Notes: generated by a model from the sequence alone, not told the origin. Shown: positions 1-7,655, counted from the first letter of the stretch. The stretch: 64,000 nucleotides of DNA from Novosphingobium capsulatum NBRC 12533 (GCF_001598375.1 NZ_BCYV01000009.1:124001-188000), one strand, 5' to 3'. Translations and numbers: made by a program.

Positions 1-626
1 AGCGCCTGGCGCTGTTTGCCGAAATTGACGCGCTCGATCCGCTGGTCGCCATGAACAAGGCGGGCCAGAAGCTCTATAGCTCGATCGAGATCAGCCCGAA
101 TTTCGCCGGCACCAACAAGGCCTATCTCGTCGGCCTGGCCGTCACCGACAGCCCGGCCAGCCTGGGCACGGAAATGCTGCAGTTTGCGGCTGCCCAGGGC
201 GACAAGTCGCCGCTGCGCGCCCGCAAGCTCGATCCGGCCAACCTGTTCAGCGTGGCTGAGGAATTCCAGCTCGAACTGGCCGACGAAACCGACGATCCCG
301 CCACTGGCCTGATCGGCAAGATCGCCGCCTTCTTCGACGGGCTCACCGCACGCCAGGTGGAACCGCCTCCCGCGCCGGCTGCACCGGCTGTCCAGCCCGG
401 AGCCGATGCCACGGCCTTTACCGCGCTGACCCAGGCCATGAGCCAGGCCGTCACCGAACTGGCCACCAGCTTCCAAGCCTTCGCCCAGGCCAGCAGCCAG
501 CGCGCGGCGGCTCTCGAAGGCCAGGTGGCTGAGATCGCGGCCACGCTCGAGCGCACGCCTGCCACCGCCTTTGCGCAGCGCCAGCCCGCCACCGGCGGCG
601 ACAACCGCGTGCGCACCGACTGCTGA
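1..626 (+). CDS. P2 gpO-like capsid scaffolding protein/protease, 5' end cut by window
   Basis: The reading frame is open from base 3 and continues upstream of the window, so the ATG at 51 is internal and not the start. In P2, gpO is both internal scaffold and maturation protease for the procapsid. The visible part contains the family signature NKAGQKLYSSIEI followed by NFAGTNKAYLVGLAVTDSPA, typical of the gpO protease domain, then an Ala/Gln-rich helical tail (about residues 110-190) fitting the scaffold region. It sits 36 bp ahead of the capsid gene, as in P2. The N-terminal part cannot be judged here. Confidence 0.93.
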   Translation, partial: RLALFAEIDALDPLVAMNKAGQKLYSSIEISPNFAGTNKAYLVGLAVTDSPASLGTEMLQFAAAQGDKSPLRARKLDPANLFSVAEEFQLELADETDDPATGLIGKIAAFFDGLTARQVEPPPAPAAPAVQPGADATAFTALTQAMSQAVTELATSFQAFAQASSQRAAALEGQVAEIAATLERTPATAFAQRQPATGGDNRVRTDC

Positions 627-662
627 TCGGCAGGCCGGCCCTCTCTTTTCAAGGAACGATCC

Positions 663-1745
663 ATGCGCAACGAAACCCGCATCCTCTTCAACAGCTATGT
701 CAGCCAGATCGCGCTGATCAACGGCGTGCCCGATGCCACCGTGCAGTTCACCGTCGCCCCGGTGGTGCAGCAGACCCTGGTCGAGCGGATCCAGCAGTCG
801 AGCGAGTTTCTCTCCTCGATCAACATGGAGCTCGTGCCGGCGCAGGAAGGCGAAAAGGTCGGCATCGGCGTTACCCGCACGATTGCCGGGCGCACCAACA
901 CCGCGAACAACAACCGCCGCCAGCCCAGCGATCCCACCGACAGCGCCGAGATCGATGGCTATCGCTGCGAGAAGACCGACTTCGACTGGGCAATTCCTTA
1001 TGCCAAGCTCGACGCCTGGCGCCACAAGCCCGAGTTCGAGACCATCCTGCGCGACGCGATCCTCAAGCAGCAGGGCCGCGATACCATCATGATCGGCTGG
1101 AACGGCACCAGCGTGGCCGCGCAGACCGATCGCGCCGCCAACCCTCTGCTGCAGGACGTCAACAAGGGCTGGCTGCACAAGATCCGCACCGTCGCGCCGG
1201 CGCGCTGGCTGAATGATGGCGCGCTGACGGCCGACGCGACCAAGGCGATCTACGTCGGGTCGGGCGTGGAACTGTTCAGCCCGGACGCCGGCAATACCGC
1301 CACGGCGCGCGCTGATTACGTCAATCTCGACGCGCTCGTGATCGATGCCATCGAACTGCTGGACGAATGGCAGCGCGACAGCACCGACCTGGTGGTGATC
1401 GTGGGGAGGGACTTGGTGCACGACAAGTACTTCCCGATGATCAACAACGCGGGCGACAAGGCCACCGAGCAGGAAGCGCGTGACCGCATCCTGCGCTCGG
1501 ACAAGCAGATTGGCGGCCTGCCCGCCGTGCGCGTGCCGTTCTTCCCAGCCCGCGCCCTGCTGATCACCAGCCTCGATAACCTGTCGATCTACGAGCAGGA
1601 GGACACCCGCCGCCGCCAGCTCAAGGACGAGAGCGAATACAACCGCATGGCGAACTACGAGAGCGCCAACGTGGCCTACGTGGTCGAGGACTACGGCAAA
1701 AGCGCCTTCGTCGAAAATATCGTGCTGGCGCCCAAGCCGGCCTGA
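663..1745 (+). CDS. Major capsid protein, P2 gpN family
   Basis: This 360-residue protein matches the P2 gpN family in length and in its beginning, MRNETRILFNSYVSQIALIN, and in the conserved stretch around QSSEFLSSINMELV. It forms the T=4/T=7 icosahedral shell after cleavage by the gpO protease. An AAGGAACG ribosome-binding site lies just upstream of the ATG. It follows the scaffold gene and precedes the small terminase gene. The 176 bp gap behind it holds a strong hairpin. Confidence 0.95.
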   Translation: MRNETRILFNSYVSQIALINGVPDATVQFTVAPVVQQTLVERIQQSSEFLSSINMELVPAQEGEKVGIGVTRTIAGRTNTANNNRRQPSDPTDSAEIDGYRCEKTDFDWAIPYAKLDAWRHKPEFETILRDAILKQQGRDTIMIGWNGTSVAAQTDRAANPLLQDVNKGWLHKIRTVAPARWLNDGALTADATKAIYVGSGVELFSPDAGNTATARADYVNLDALVIDAIELLDEWQRDSTDLVVIVGRDLVHDKYFPMINNAGDKATEQEARDRILRSDKQIGGLPAVRVPFFPARALLITSLDNLSIYEQEDTRRRQLKDESEYNRMANYESANVAYVVEDYGKSAFVENIVLAPKPA

Positions 1746-1777
1746 TGTTGCGGGGCGGCGGCAAAGCCCGCTGCCCC

Positions 1778-1812
1778 GGCCCCTGCCGTTTTTGTCCTTT
1801 CCGGCAGGGGCC
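1778..1812 (+). other. 11-bp perfect hairpin between capsid and terminase genes
   Basis: GGCCCCTGCCG at 1778-1788 is followed by a 13-base loop and its exact reverse complement at 1802-1812. No U-tract follows, so it is not a standard intrinsic terminator. It may slow transcription or set the 3' end of a processed capsid mRNA, which would fit the high capsid demand. A near-identical hairpin stands after the tail-tube gene at 17141-17176, another very highly expressed structural gene. Confidence 0.6.
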
Positions 1813-1921
1813 ACCCCCACAAAAGGGGCGGCAAACGGTGCCCCTTCCCTGCCCAGCGTCGGCATCCCTCCGAATTTATGGGGCCGCGCTGGGCAGGTTT
1901 TATAACCCAGGAGAACCGCCC

Positions 1922-2662
1922 ATGTCTCTCGCTCGCCGTCACCGTGAATTGCACCGCGCGGCCCAGGCCGGCGCCGCCAGCGTTGCGCCGCGCGCCGCCG
2001 ATGCACCGGCGCCCATGCCCACCACCGGAGCGGTGGCGAGCGAATATGCGCTGCTGCTGGCCGCGCTCGGCCAGGATCTACAAAGCCTGCGCCAGATCCA
2101 GTCGGTCGAGCGCAAGATCGCCGCCAAGGCCGGCATGATCGGCCGCTATCGCGCCTGGGTCGAAGGGTCGATGCGCTCCGATCCGCCTGTGCAGGACGAT
2201 ATCGTCGGCACGATGCTGGTCTGGGCGATCGACGTGGGCGATTGGCCGCTGGCGCTCCAGCTGGGCGCGCATATCCTCACCGCCAATCTCGGCCTGCCCG
2301 AACGCTACAAGCGCAGCCCCGCCGTCGTTCTGGCCGAGGAAGTCGCCGACAGCGCCCTGCGCGTCGCCAGTGGCGTGCCGCGCGAAGTGCTCGAGCGGAC
2401 CCTCGCTCTCACTGCCGATTACGACATGCCCGACCAGGTGCGCGCCAAGCTGCACAAGGCGCTGGGACTTGCGTTTCAGGCCGAGGCCGACGCGTTCGAT
2501 CCCGAGGCGGAAAGCCAGCGCGCCGGTGGCAAGCGCGCCCTGGTCGATGCCGCGCTCGATCACGTCGGCCGCGCGCTCGAGCTCGACCAGAGCGCGGGCG
2601 TGAAGAAGATCATCGAGCGGCTCACCGCCGAGCTCAAGAAGCTGCCCGCCGCTAACGACTGA
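1922..2662 (+). CDS. Terminase small subunit, P2 gpM family (endonuclease)
   Basis: This 246-residue protein matches gpM, the endonuclease subunit of the P2 terminase that cuts concatemeric or circular DNA at cos and partners with gpP. The region SVERKIAAKAGMIGRYRAWVEG and the following PVQDDIVGTMLVWAIDVGDW stretch are the family core. The longer open frame begins at 1745. The ATG at 1922 is chosen because AGGAGAA lies at the right distance, the start MSLARRHRE is gpM-like, and the upstream part translates to unlikely low-complexity sequence. The ORF sits between capsid and gpL genes, as in P2. Confidence 0.93.
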   Translation: MSLARRHRELHRAAQAGAASVAPRAADAPAPMPTTGAVASEYALLLAALGQDLQSLRQIQSVERKIAAKAGMIGRYRAWVEGSMRSDPPVQDDIVGTMLVWAIDVGDWPLALQLGAHILTANLGLPERYKRSPAVVLAEEVADSALRVASGVPREVLERTLALTADYDMPDQVRAKLHKALGLAFQAEADAFDPEAESQRAGGKRALVDAALDHVGRALELDQSAGVKKIIERLTAELKKLPAAND

Positions 2663-2772
2663 CCCGCCTTCACCAGCTGCGCCACCCGCGCCGGGGGGCG
2701 GGAACGGTCGGGGAAGCATCCGCTCCCCTCGCCCGCGCCCTCACCCCCCACCCCCTTCGAAAGCCTGCGCTC

Positions 2773-3246
2773 ATGAGCTTTGTCAGCGTCCCACCCGATC
2801 CCGTCTCACCGCCCGGCTCGACCATGCCGGGCGATGGTTGGTGGCCGGACATCGACTGCAACGCCATGCGCGATGCCCTGCGCCTGGGCGAATTGGTCAC
2901 CCACGCCCGCCTGCTCGGCGCACTGGAAGGTGGATTGCTCACCGTGGAAGGCGAACTGGCCATCTGGCGGGCCGCGCGCGAGGCCGAAGGCTGCGCCAGC
3001 CTGGCCGAGGTGGAACCCGCCCGCACCATCGGCGGCAAGCCGCGCGCCGTGGTGCTCTATACCCGCGCGGTGCGCTGCGCGGCTGCCGCCGAACTGGCCG
3101 AAACCCACCGCGACGTGACCGCCACCACTCACGGCCAGGCCCGCGCCGACGACGAGAAACTCACCGCGGCCGATTACCGCCGGATGGTCACCGAGGCGGT
3201 CCGCGATCTCATCGGCACCACGCGCGTGGCGATCGAGTTGATCTGA
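2773..3246 (+). CDS. Head completion protein, P2 gpL family
   Basis: This 157-residue protein fits P2 gpL, which binds the filled head near the connector to stabilise packaged DNA. The family pattern of a short N-terminal stretch, then a WP.id....R..lRL.......R....ALEGGL.TV..EL..WR core, is present (residues about 25-65). The C-terminal YRRMVTEAVRDLIG stretch also fits. It lies about 110 bp after gpM in a GC-rich gap and is followed directly by a short conserved-looking gene and gpX. Confidence 0.9.
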   Translation: MSFVSVPPDPVSPPGSTMPGDGWWPDIDCNAMRDALRLGELVTHARLLGALEGGLLTVEGELAIWRAAREAEGCASLAEVEPARTIGGKPRAVVLYTRAVRCAAAAELAETHRDVTATTHGQARADDEKLTAADYRRMVTEAVRDLIGTTRVAIELI

Positions 3247-3257
3247 AAGGAATCGCT

Positions 3258-3494
3258 ATGTTTCGAGGCCAACCCAAAACCGCCCCATGTCCGCAGACGC
3301 CACCGCCACCGCAAAGCGAACGGGGTTATCTTGATCTGCCGGAGATCCGCATGCGGCGCTGGGCAATCGAACAGGCCATCGCCGCGCGCACGCATGGCTG
3401 TAGCTATGTGCAACTGATCGATGCCGCCGAAGCGATCTATAACTTTGCGCTGGGTACCGTGCACGTCATCGATCCGGGTAAGTCGTCCGAATGA
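3258..3494 (+). CDS. Small unknown phage protein between gpL and gpX
   Basis: This 78-residue ORF has a good ribosome-binding site (AAAGGAAT) before the ATG. It overlaps the next gene, gpX, by four bases (ATGA), which indicates translational coupling. The N-terminus is Pro-rich and the rest predicts helices (RMRRWAIEQAIAARTHG). No family is recognised. P2 has no gene in this slot. A small helical protein here could be a regulator or a head-tail accessory protein, but nothing in the sequence decides this. Confidence 0.7.
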   Translation: MFRGQPKTAPCPQTPPPPQSERGYLDLPEIRMRRWAIEQAIAARTHGCSYVQLIDAAEAIYNFALGTVHVIDPGKSSE

Positions 3495-3709
3495 CCACCA
3501 CCGCCACCGCACAGCAGGGCGAAATGCTAGATGCCGTGTGCTGGCGGGTGCTCGGCACCACGGCCGGCGGGGTGGTCGAGGCGGCGCTCGATCTCAACCC
3601 TGGCCTCTCGCTTTCCGCACAGATCGCCGAGGGCACGACGGTCATCCTGCCCGATCCTCCGGCAACCCACGCAACCACCACGCTCGACACCACCAACTAT
3701 TGGGACTGA
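3491..3709 (+). CDS. Tail protein X, P2 gpX family (LysM-like)
   Basis: This 72-residue protein matches P2 gpX: an N-terminal GEMLDAVCWRVLG segment, a helix-turn stretch VVEAALDLNPGLS and the closing GTTVILPDPP are the usual LysM-like gpX pattern. gpX is an essential tail component in P2, thought to act at or near the baseplate. It overlaps the preceding small gene by four bases and is followed by a membrane protein where P2 has its holin gene. Confidence 0.92.
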   Translation: MTTTATAQQGEMLDAVCWRVLGTTAGGVVEAALDLNPGLSLSAQIAEGTTVILPDPPATHATTTLDTTNYWD

Positions 3710-3713
3710 CACC

Positions 3714-4085
3714 ATGGCCGACTGGCGCGATTTCTTTTTCTGGTGGCTAGCCAGCCTGTTTGCCGCCGCCACCGTGGTCGCGGCCAAGCTCGGCCTGCGC
3801 CTCTATGGCCTGGCAGGCGATCCGCCGGTCGATCCCGCGCTGGCCGAACACTGGCATCGGCGCCGCCGCTATGTGGCGATCGGCGAAGTCTCGGCCCTGC
3901 CCGCCTTCGCCACCGTGTCGGTGGTGCTGGTCAGCTTCTACCACCTCGATCCCGTGGTGGCAGTCCTGATCGCCATGGCGCAGGGCATGGTCGGCTTTGC
4001 CCTATTGCTCGATGGTGCGGCGTGGCTGTTCCGCAAGCGCTTGGGGCTTCCCGAGCCTGCCGGCGGGGAGATCGGCAATGGGTGA
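3714..4085 (+). CDS. Membrane protein, candidate holin (P2 gpY position)
   Basis: This 123-residue protein has a hydrophobic N-terminal segment (FFFWWLASLFAAATVVAA), then a charged stretch with RRRR, then two further hydrophobic segments in the C-terminal half. It lies directly after gpX, where P2 carries the holin gene Y. Small size, three likely membrane spans and position suggest a holin or related lysis-timing protein. No holin family motif is recognised, and the endolysin and spanins lie in a separate minus-strand cluster, so the role is inferred from position. Confidence 0.65.
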   Translation: MADWRDFFFWWLASLFAAATVVAAKLGLRLYGLAGDPPVDPALAEHWHRRRRYVAIGEVSALPAFATVSVVLVSFYHLDPVVAVLIAMAQGMVGFALLLDGAAWLFRKRLGLPEPAGGEIGNG

Positions 4086-4203
4086 TATCCTGCTCGGCGC
4101 GATCACGCTCGCCAGCCTCGCTGGCGCGGCCGTTGCGGCCGCTTTGGCTGTACCCCACCACCTGCAGCTGCGCGCGCATCGCCGCACCGGCGCGTCGCGG
4201 TGA
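4078..4203 (+). CDS. 41-residue single-span membrane peptide
   Basis: The ORF overlaps the upstream membrane protein by eight bases and the gpR start (GTGA) by four bases. It encodes MGDILLGAITLASLAGAAVAA and a basic tail (RAHRRTGASR). One transmembrane helix with a short positively charged end resembles small holin or antiholin-type peptides. The tight overlap with both neighbours argues that it is translated. No homologous family is recognised. Confidence 0.5.
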   Translation: MGDILLGAITLASLAGAAVAAALAVPHHLQLRAHRRTGASR

Positions 4204-4679
4204 AAAAGCCAGATCTCCTGCGCGCGGCGATCACCGCGCTCTTGCCCGAGCTCGGCCGCGATCCCGATCGCCTGGCCATGTGGGTGGAAAAGGGCAAAGT
4301 GATCGCGCGCCAGGGTGCGCAGCGCGGCTTTGCCTGGGAATATGACCTGATCGTGCTGATCAGCGGTTATGCCGGCAATCCCGATGTGATCATGTTCACC
4401 GTGTGCGAATGGCTGCGCGCCCAGCAGCCCGATCTGCTCGCCAGCGGCGCCGAGGGCATCCCCTTCGAAGTCGACGTGCTCGATGCCAACACCGTGGACG
4501 TGCAGATCACGCTGTCGCTCAACGAAGCGGTGACGGCCAGCCCTGGCGATGCCGGGCGCTGGAACCTCGCCACCGTCGCCCAGGCGGTGCCGCTGATCCC
4601 CGATATCAGCCAGATCGGCCCCGGCCTCACCTCGATCTGGGTCGATGGCCAGCAGGTCGCCCCCCGCAATCTGGATTGA
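4200..4679 (+). CDS. Tail completion protein, P2 gpR family
   Basis: This 159-residue protein matches gpR, needed with gpS to finish the P2 tail. It begins with KKPDLLRAAITALLPEL and contains WVEKGKVIARQGAQRGFAWEYDL, both characteristic of the family. The start is GTG and overlaps the stop of the small upstream ORF, giving translational coupling. gpS follows five bases downstream. Confidence 0.92.
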   Translation: MKKPDLLRAAITALLPELGRDPDRLAMWVEKGKVIARQGAQRGFAWEYDLIVLISGYAGNPDVIMFTVCEWLRAQQPDLLASGAEGIPFEVDVLDANTVDVQITLSLNEAVTASPGDAGRWNLATVAQAVPLIPDISQIGPGLTSIWVDGQQVAPRNLD

Positions 4680-4684
4680 GGCCA

Positions 4685-5155
4685 ATGGCAGACGGCGGCC
4701 TCGACCACCTGGCGCCCTGGCTGGAAGGCTATCTCCAACGCCTCAAGCCGGCCGAACGCCGCAAGCTCACACGCAAGCTGGCCAAGGCCCTGCGCGACCG
4801 CAACGCCAAGCGAATCCGCGACAATGTGCAACCCGATGGTTCGCCCATGGAACCGCGCAAAAGCCAGCGGGACCGACGCGGGCGCCTGCGCAAGCGCAAG
4901 GCCCGCATGTTTCCGAAGGCCGCCTTGGCGCGCAACCTGCGAGGCGTTGCCCGCACCGATGAAGTGGTGGTGAGCTTCCGCCCCCTGATCCAGCGTACCG
5001 CCGAGGTGCACCACTTCGGCGAGGAAGCGCCTGTCGATCCGCGTATCCGCAATTCCATCCGCGTGCGCTATGCCGCGCGCCGTCTGCTGGGCTTGAGCGA
5101 AGCGGATGTGATGCTGATTCAGGAAAGTAGCATCAGCGCGAAGAGCGCTAACTAG
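4685..5155 (+). CDS. Tail completion protein, P2 gpS family
   Basis: This 156-residue protein is the gpS partner of gpR. The N-terminal LAPWLEGYLQRLKPAERRKL and the basic core RIRDNVQPDGSPMEPRK (residues about 45-62) are the usual gpS marks, followed by VHHFGE, common in virion morphogenesis proteins of this type. It is the last gene of the left plus-strand structural operon. An AT-rich non-coding stretch of about 650 bp follows. Confidence 0.92.
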   Translation: MADGGLDHLAPWLEGYLQRLKPAERRKLTRKLAKALRDRNAKRIRDNVQPDGSPMEPRKSQRDRRGRLRKRKARMFPKAALARNLRGVARTDEVVVSFRPLIQRTAEVHHFGEEAPVDPRIRNSIRVRYAARRLLGLSEADVMLIQESSISAKSAN

Positions 5156-5306
5156 ATAGCAGAAATCTGTTGACATATATTTTTCAAAAGCTTGCTTTGA
5201 CGGAGAGCCCAATTTTTCGCGCAAAAAGCGCTAATTAGGAATTTTCGACGCACTCGCGCGTTCTTCCCTTGTGCATCTGACATGATCCGTCAGATAATGC
5301 TGAACC

Positions 5307-5382
5307 TCAGCTGGTAAGGCAGAGGTTGCAGATAACGACTAGTGTCAACAAGCCTGGGGGTTCGAATCCAGCTTATTGACCA
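5307..5382 (+). pseudogene. tRNA-like remnant
   Basis: The stretch has a D-arm-like CCTCAGCTGGTAAGGCAGAGG, a T-loop-like GGTTCGAATCC and a terminal CCA at the expected distance (about 76 bases). The acceptor ends do not pair well, no seven-base anticodon loop can be formed, and the T-stem has one or more extra G. It is therefore read as a decayed tRNA or tRNA-derived sequence, not a working tRNA. A covariance-model scan would settle this. Confidence 0.3.
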
Positions 5383-5443
5383 CGCGTAGCGACAGGAGGG
5401 ACGAACGAGAGATTTGAGGATCCGGAGAATTGCCGGAATAGAA

Positions 5444-5473
5444 AAAGGACCGCCCCAAAAGGAGCGGCCCTTT
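5444..5473. terminator. Bidirectional terminator-like hairpin after gpS
   Basis: AAAGGACCGC at 5444-5453 pairs with GCGGCCCTTT at 5464-5473 with one mismatch around a CCCAAAAGGA loop. The A-run before and the T-run after make it usable in both directions. It could end the gpS-side transcript. Confidence 0.5.
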
Positions 5474-5665
5474 CCTGAAAAGTCCGGACGGCATGCCGTC
5501 GCGAGCTCCTCTCTAGCAAGTAGAGCGTCGCACGATTGCCTTCCGGGCACAACCCCTGGTTGTAGGGAGGCTGTGGTATGATCCACATCCGATCGTATTT
5601 GCGCGTTCGTTTTGGCCGCAAAGAATTCGTTCGCGCTCACTGGCGCAAACGATAAATAAAGTTAA

Positions 5666-5707
5666 GGTCTCGCCGAGGCTTGTGTAGCCTTGGCGAGACC
5701 ACTTTTT
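5666..5707 (+). terminator. Intrinsic terminator upstream of hicB-like gene
   Basis: GGTCTCGCCGAGGCT (5666-5680) pairs with AGCCTTGGCGAGACC (5686-5700) with one internal mismatch and a TGTGT loop, followed by ACTTTTT. This is a strong rho-independent terminator for rightward transcription, about 100 bp before the HicB-type gene. It suggests that a transcript, possibly non-coding, ends here. Confidence 0.75.
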
Positions 5708-5803
5708 GACCGCACTCTTAACTATGACCCAAAATTCTTAAACGCTTTACAGCAATCAGCGAGGCATGCAGGCCGGCTTGAAGCTACCTCGCGGAATGAG
5801 ACG

Positions 5804-6196
5804 ATGAAAACCTTTATTGCCCTGGTCCACAAGGACGAAGACAGCGCCTGGGGGGTGACGTTCCCCGATCTGCCCGGCTGCTTTTCCACAGCCGATACCC
5901 TGGCCGAGGTGCTGCCCCAGGCCGTTGAGGCCCTCGAGCTTTGGTTTGAGGATCAGCCCTTGGCAGAGCCGCGCAGCATGGAAGCGATCAAGGCCGAAGT
6001 GGCCGACGATCTGGCCGAAGGCGCTTTCCTGATGGCCGTGCCCTACATGCACACCACGGGAAAGCCGGTGCGCGTCAACGTGTCGCTCGACCGTGGCATG
6101 CTCGATGCCATCGATGCCGCCGCCGCCGCACGGCGCCTGACCCGCAGCGCATTCCTGGCCGAGGCCGCCCGCAACGAGATTCGCGGCGTGCATTAA
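5804..6196 (+). CDS. HicB-family antitoxin, no HicA partner seen
   Basis: This 130-residue protein has the HicB layout: an N-terminal partial RNase H-like domain (FIALVHKDEDSAWGVTFPDL then PGCFSTADTLAEVLPQAVEAL) and a C-terminal ribbon-helix-helix-like stretch (VRVNVSLDRGMLDAIDAAAA...RSAFLAEAAR). HicB proteins neutralise the RNase HicA and repress their operon. Here no small HicA ORF is present on either side within the 600 bp upstream, and downstream lies the convergent spanin gene. The ATG at 5804 starts the conserved domain; the frame is open from 5690. It may be an orphan antitoxin or a stand-alone regulator carried by the phage. Confidence 0.85.
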   Translation: MKTFIALVHKDEDSAWGVTFPDLPGCFSTADTLAEVLPQAVEALELWFEDQPLAEPRSMEAIKAEVADDLAEGAFLMAVPYMHTTGKPVRVNVSLDRGMLDAIDAAAAARRLTRSAFLAEAARNEIRGVH

Positions 6197-6220
6197 GGGC
6201 GAGCGGGACTGGCGCCAGTC

Positions 6221-6733
6221 CTATGGCGCGGGCTGCGGATCATCCAGCCCCAGCGCCCAATCCCGCAAAGTGAGCGCATAGGCGGTCACTTCGCTGCAGG
6301 CTTGCACGTCCTGTTCGGATACCACGACACCAGCGGTGGGCATTTCCGCGCGAAGGCCGGCACCGTCACCCGTGGCGGCGGCAAGGGCTGGGCCGCCTGC
6401 ACTCGCAGCGGCTTGGGGCTGCATGCGGTGAGTGACAGCATAGGCAGCGCCAGCAGCGCGAGCTTGAGCAAGTTCGGTTTCATTGGCTTGGTCCTGTTGC
6501 GCGGCTTTCATCCGATAAACCGCTTCTTGGTGATGGATCGCCTCGGCTGCGAGGCGGGTTGCTTCGGCTTGGGCCGCGATATAGCCGGCGCGATCGGCGG
6601 CACGGCCGATCGCTTCCGCACGGGCGGCCTGGCGATAATGGTTGGCCGCCGCCGTCATCGCGGCAAAGGCCAGCGCGGTGACCAACACCAGGCCGGCAGC
6701 CCAGCGGGCAAGGATCGCGCGCAGGCCAGTCAT
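6221..6733 (-). CDS. Rz-like inner-membrane spanin
   Basis: This 170-residue protein has one N-terminal membrane span (AAGLVLVTALAFAAMTAAAN) and a long Ala/Gln/Glu-rich helical region, the shape of an i-spanin (Rz) that links the inner membrane to the outer-membrane partner during lysis. It starts inside the endolysin stop (four-base overlap), the classical lysis-cassette arrangement. A second ORF in another frame inside it encodes a lipoprotein of the Rz1 type, which strongly supports the call. Confidence 0.85.
   Translation of the reverse strand: MTGLRAILARWAAGLVLVTALAFAAMTAAANHYRQAARAEAIGRAADRAGYIAAQAEATRLAAEAIHHQEAVYRMKAAQQDQANETELAQARAAGAAYAVTHRMQPQAAASAGGPALAAATGDGAGLRAEMPTAGVVVSEQDVQACSEVTAYALTLRDWALGLDDPQPAP
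6286..6483 (-). CDS. Rz1-like outer-membrane spanin lipoprotein, nested in Rz
   Basis: The 65-residue product begins with a lipoprotein signal, MKPNLLKLALLALPMLSLTAC, where LTAC is the lipobox and Cys21 the lipidated residue. The mature part is short and Pro-rich (QPLPPPRVTVP), as is typical of Rz1 o-spanins. It lies wholly inside the Rz gene in a different frame, the known nested architecture of lambda Rz/Rz1. The two products would form the outer- to inner-membrane bridge in the last step of lysis. Confidence 0.85.
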   Translation of the reverse strand: MKPNLLKLALLALPMLSLTACSPKPLRVQAAQPLPPPRVTVPAFARKCPPLVSWYPNRTCKPAAK

Positions 6734-7482
6734 GCCACACCTGCCAGCACGCCCAGGCTACGAGCCCGGCGCCGGGCAACTTCTTGAAGCCCGATGATCT
6801 TTTCAGGCTTCAGTTTCGGGTCGCCAGCATTCACCAATCCGCGCAGGCCGACAAAATCGCCACGGTCGCAATAGACATTGGCGCTGACGCGATCCCAATA
6901 GTCGCACGCCGCGCGCACCATCGCTCCCGCGTCGCCGCCGTGGATCTGATCGGCCGTTACGCCGAGGCGCGCAAACAGCGTGTCGAATTCAGTCTTGCCG
7001 GTGTGCTGGATCAACCCTCCGCCGCGATAGAGCCAGCCATCGCTGTCGGAGGTGCCGTTGGCCTGGTTGCCCATGCGCGCGCCATAGACCAGGTTGGCCA
7101 GTGCGACGTCTTCCCGGTCTGGGTCGGTCGGATCCCAGGCGTAGGGCAGTGCCTGGGCCAGCGTCTTGAACCGCGAGGGCCAGATTTCCAGCAGGCGCCG
7201 CGCGGAATAGCGCAGGTTTTCTTCGAAGCGGGTATAGCCGCCGGTCTCATTGCCGGTCTGCGCCAGCCATTCGGCCAGGCGCGCGGGATTATTAGTGATG
7301 CCATACCGGGGCAATTCGACAGCAGCCGCACGGCCAAGCGCGCGCAGCATGGCGTCAGGCTGGCGCTGCGCCTGATGCGCCAGCAGCGCCGTGCAGGTGG
7401 ATGGCCCCCATGCGCCATCAAGTGGGCCGGGGGCATAGCCGGCCTGGGCCAGAGCGGCCTGGAGCCGCCGAACGTCGATCAT
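6730..7482 (-). CDS. Endolysin: peptidoglycan-binding domain plus GH19 muramidase/chitinase-like domain
   Basis: This 250-residue protein starts with a short peptidoglycan-binding domain (MIDVRRLQAALAQAGY...GPLDGAWGPST, about residues 1-45) followed by a GH19 domain. In the latter, NETGGY carries the likely catalytic Glu, ENLRYSA and YRGGGLIQHTGK are the usual GH19 landmarks, and ACDYWDR closes the fold. No signal peptide is seen, so export would need a holin. The ATG at 7482 is preferred to the GTG at 7491 because GAGAGGTG lies at a proper distance. Rz and Rz1 follow in the same lysis cassette. Confidence 0.9.
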   Translation of the reverse strand: MIDVRRLQAALAQAGYAPGPLDGAWGPSTCTALLAHQAQRQPDAMLRALGRAAAVELPRYGITNNPARLAEWLAQTGNETGGYTRFEENLRYSARRLLEIWPSRFKTLAQALPYAWDPTDPDREDVALANLVYGARMGNQANGTSDSDGWLYRGGGLIQHTGKTEFDTLFARLGVTADQIHGGDAGAMVRAACDYWDRVSANVYCDRGDFVGLRGLVNAGDPKLKPEKIIGLQEVARRRARSLGVLAGVA

Positions 7483-7575
7483 GGTGGACACCTCTCGGAA
7501 GGGAGAGAGCCCGCCATGCCAGCACGCGCGCGGGAATGAATCGGTGCACGACTGTGCGAAAGGGTCTTACAACAA

Positions 7576-7609
7576 GCGCGCGATGGCCTGTCGTAAGGCT
7601 ATCGCGCGC
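7576..7609 (-). terminator. 13-bp hairpin between fibre gene and endolysin
   Basis: GCGCGCGATGGCC (7576-7588) pairs with GGCTATCGCGCGC (7597-7609), one G-T pair included, around an eight-base loop. On the minus strand it is followed by TTGTTGT, a weak U-rich end. It could partly separate fibre and lysis expression. Confidence 0.45.
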
Positions 7610-7655
7610 GTGAGGGACCGGGTGGCGGGGTAGAGGCGGGGCTTACCCGATGTCG

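Larger units (their letters stand above)
5156..5803 (+). other. Non-coding spacer between gpS and HicB
   Basis: No convincing gene was found in this 648 bp stretch, which is more AT-rich than its flanks. It holds a consensus -35-like TTGACA at 5170-5175 without a good -10, a near-repeat of the end of gpS (AGCGCTAACTAG at about 5144 and AGCGCTAATTAG at about 5228), a tRNA-like remnant, two terminator-like hairpins, and a TGTGG...CCACA dyad near 5570. The arrangement would suit a small non-coding RNA or the scar of a lost insertion. In P2 no comparable gap lies between S and V. Confidence 0.6.

Noticed and set aside
5290..5640. Minus-strand 116-residue frame in the spacer after gpS
   Set aside because: It runs across two hairpins and the tRNA-like remnant, has no ribosome-binding site and no motif.
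5690..5803. N-terminal extension of the HicB-like protein
   Set aside because: The first 38 codons cover the terminator tail and do not match HicB; the ATG at 5804 starts the conserved domain.
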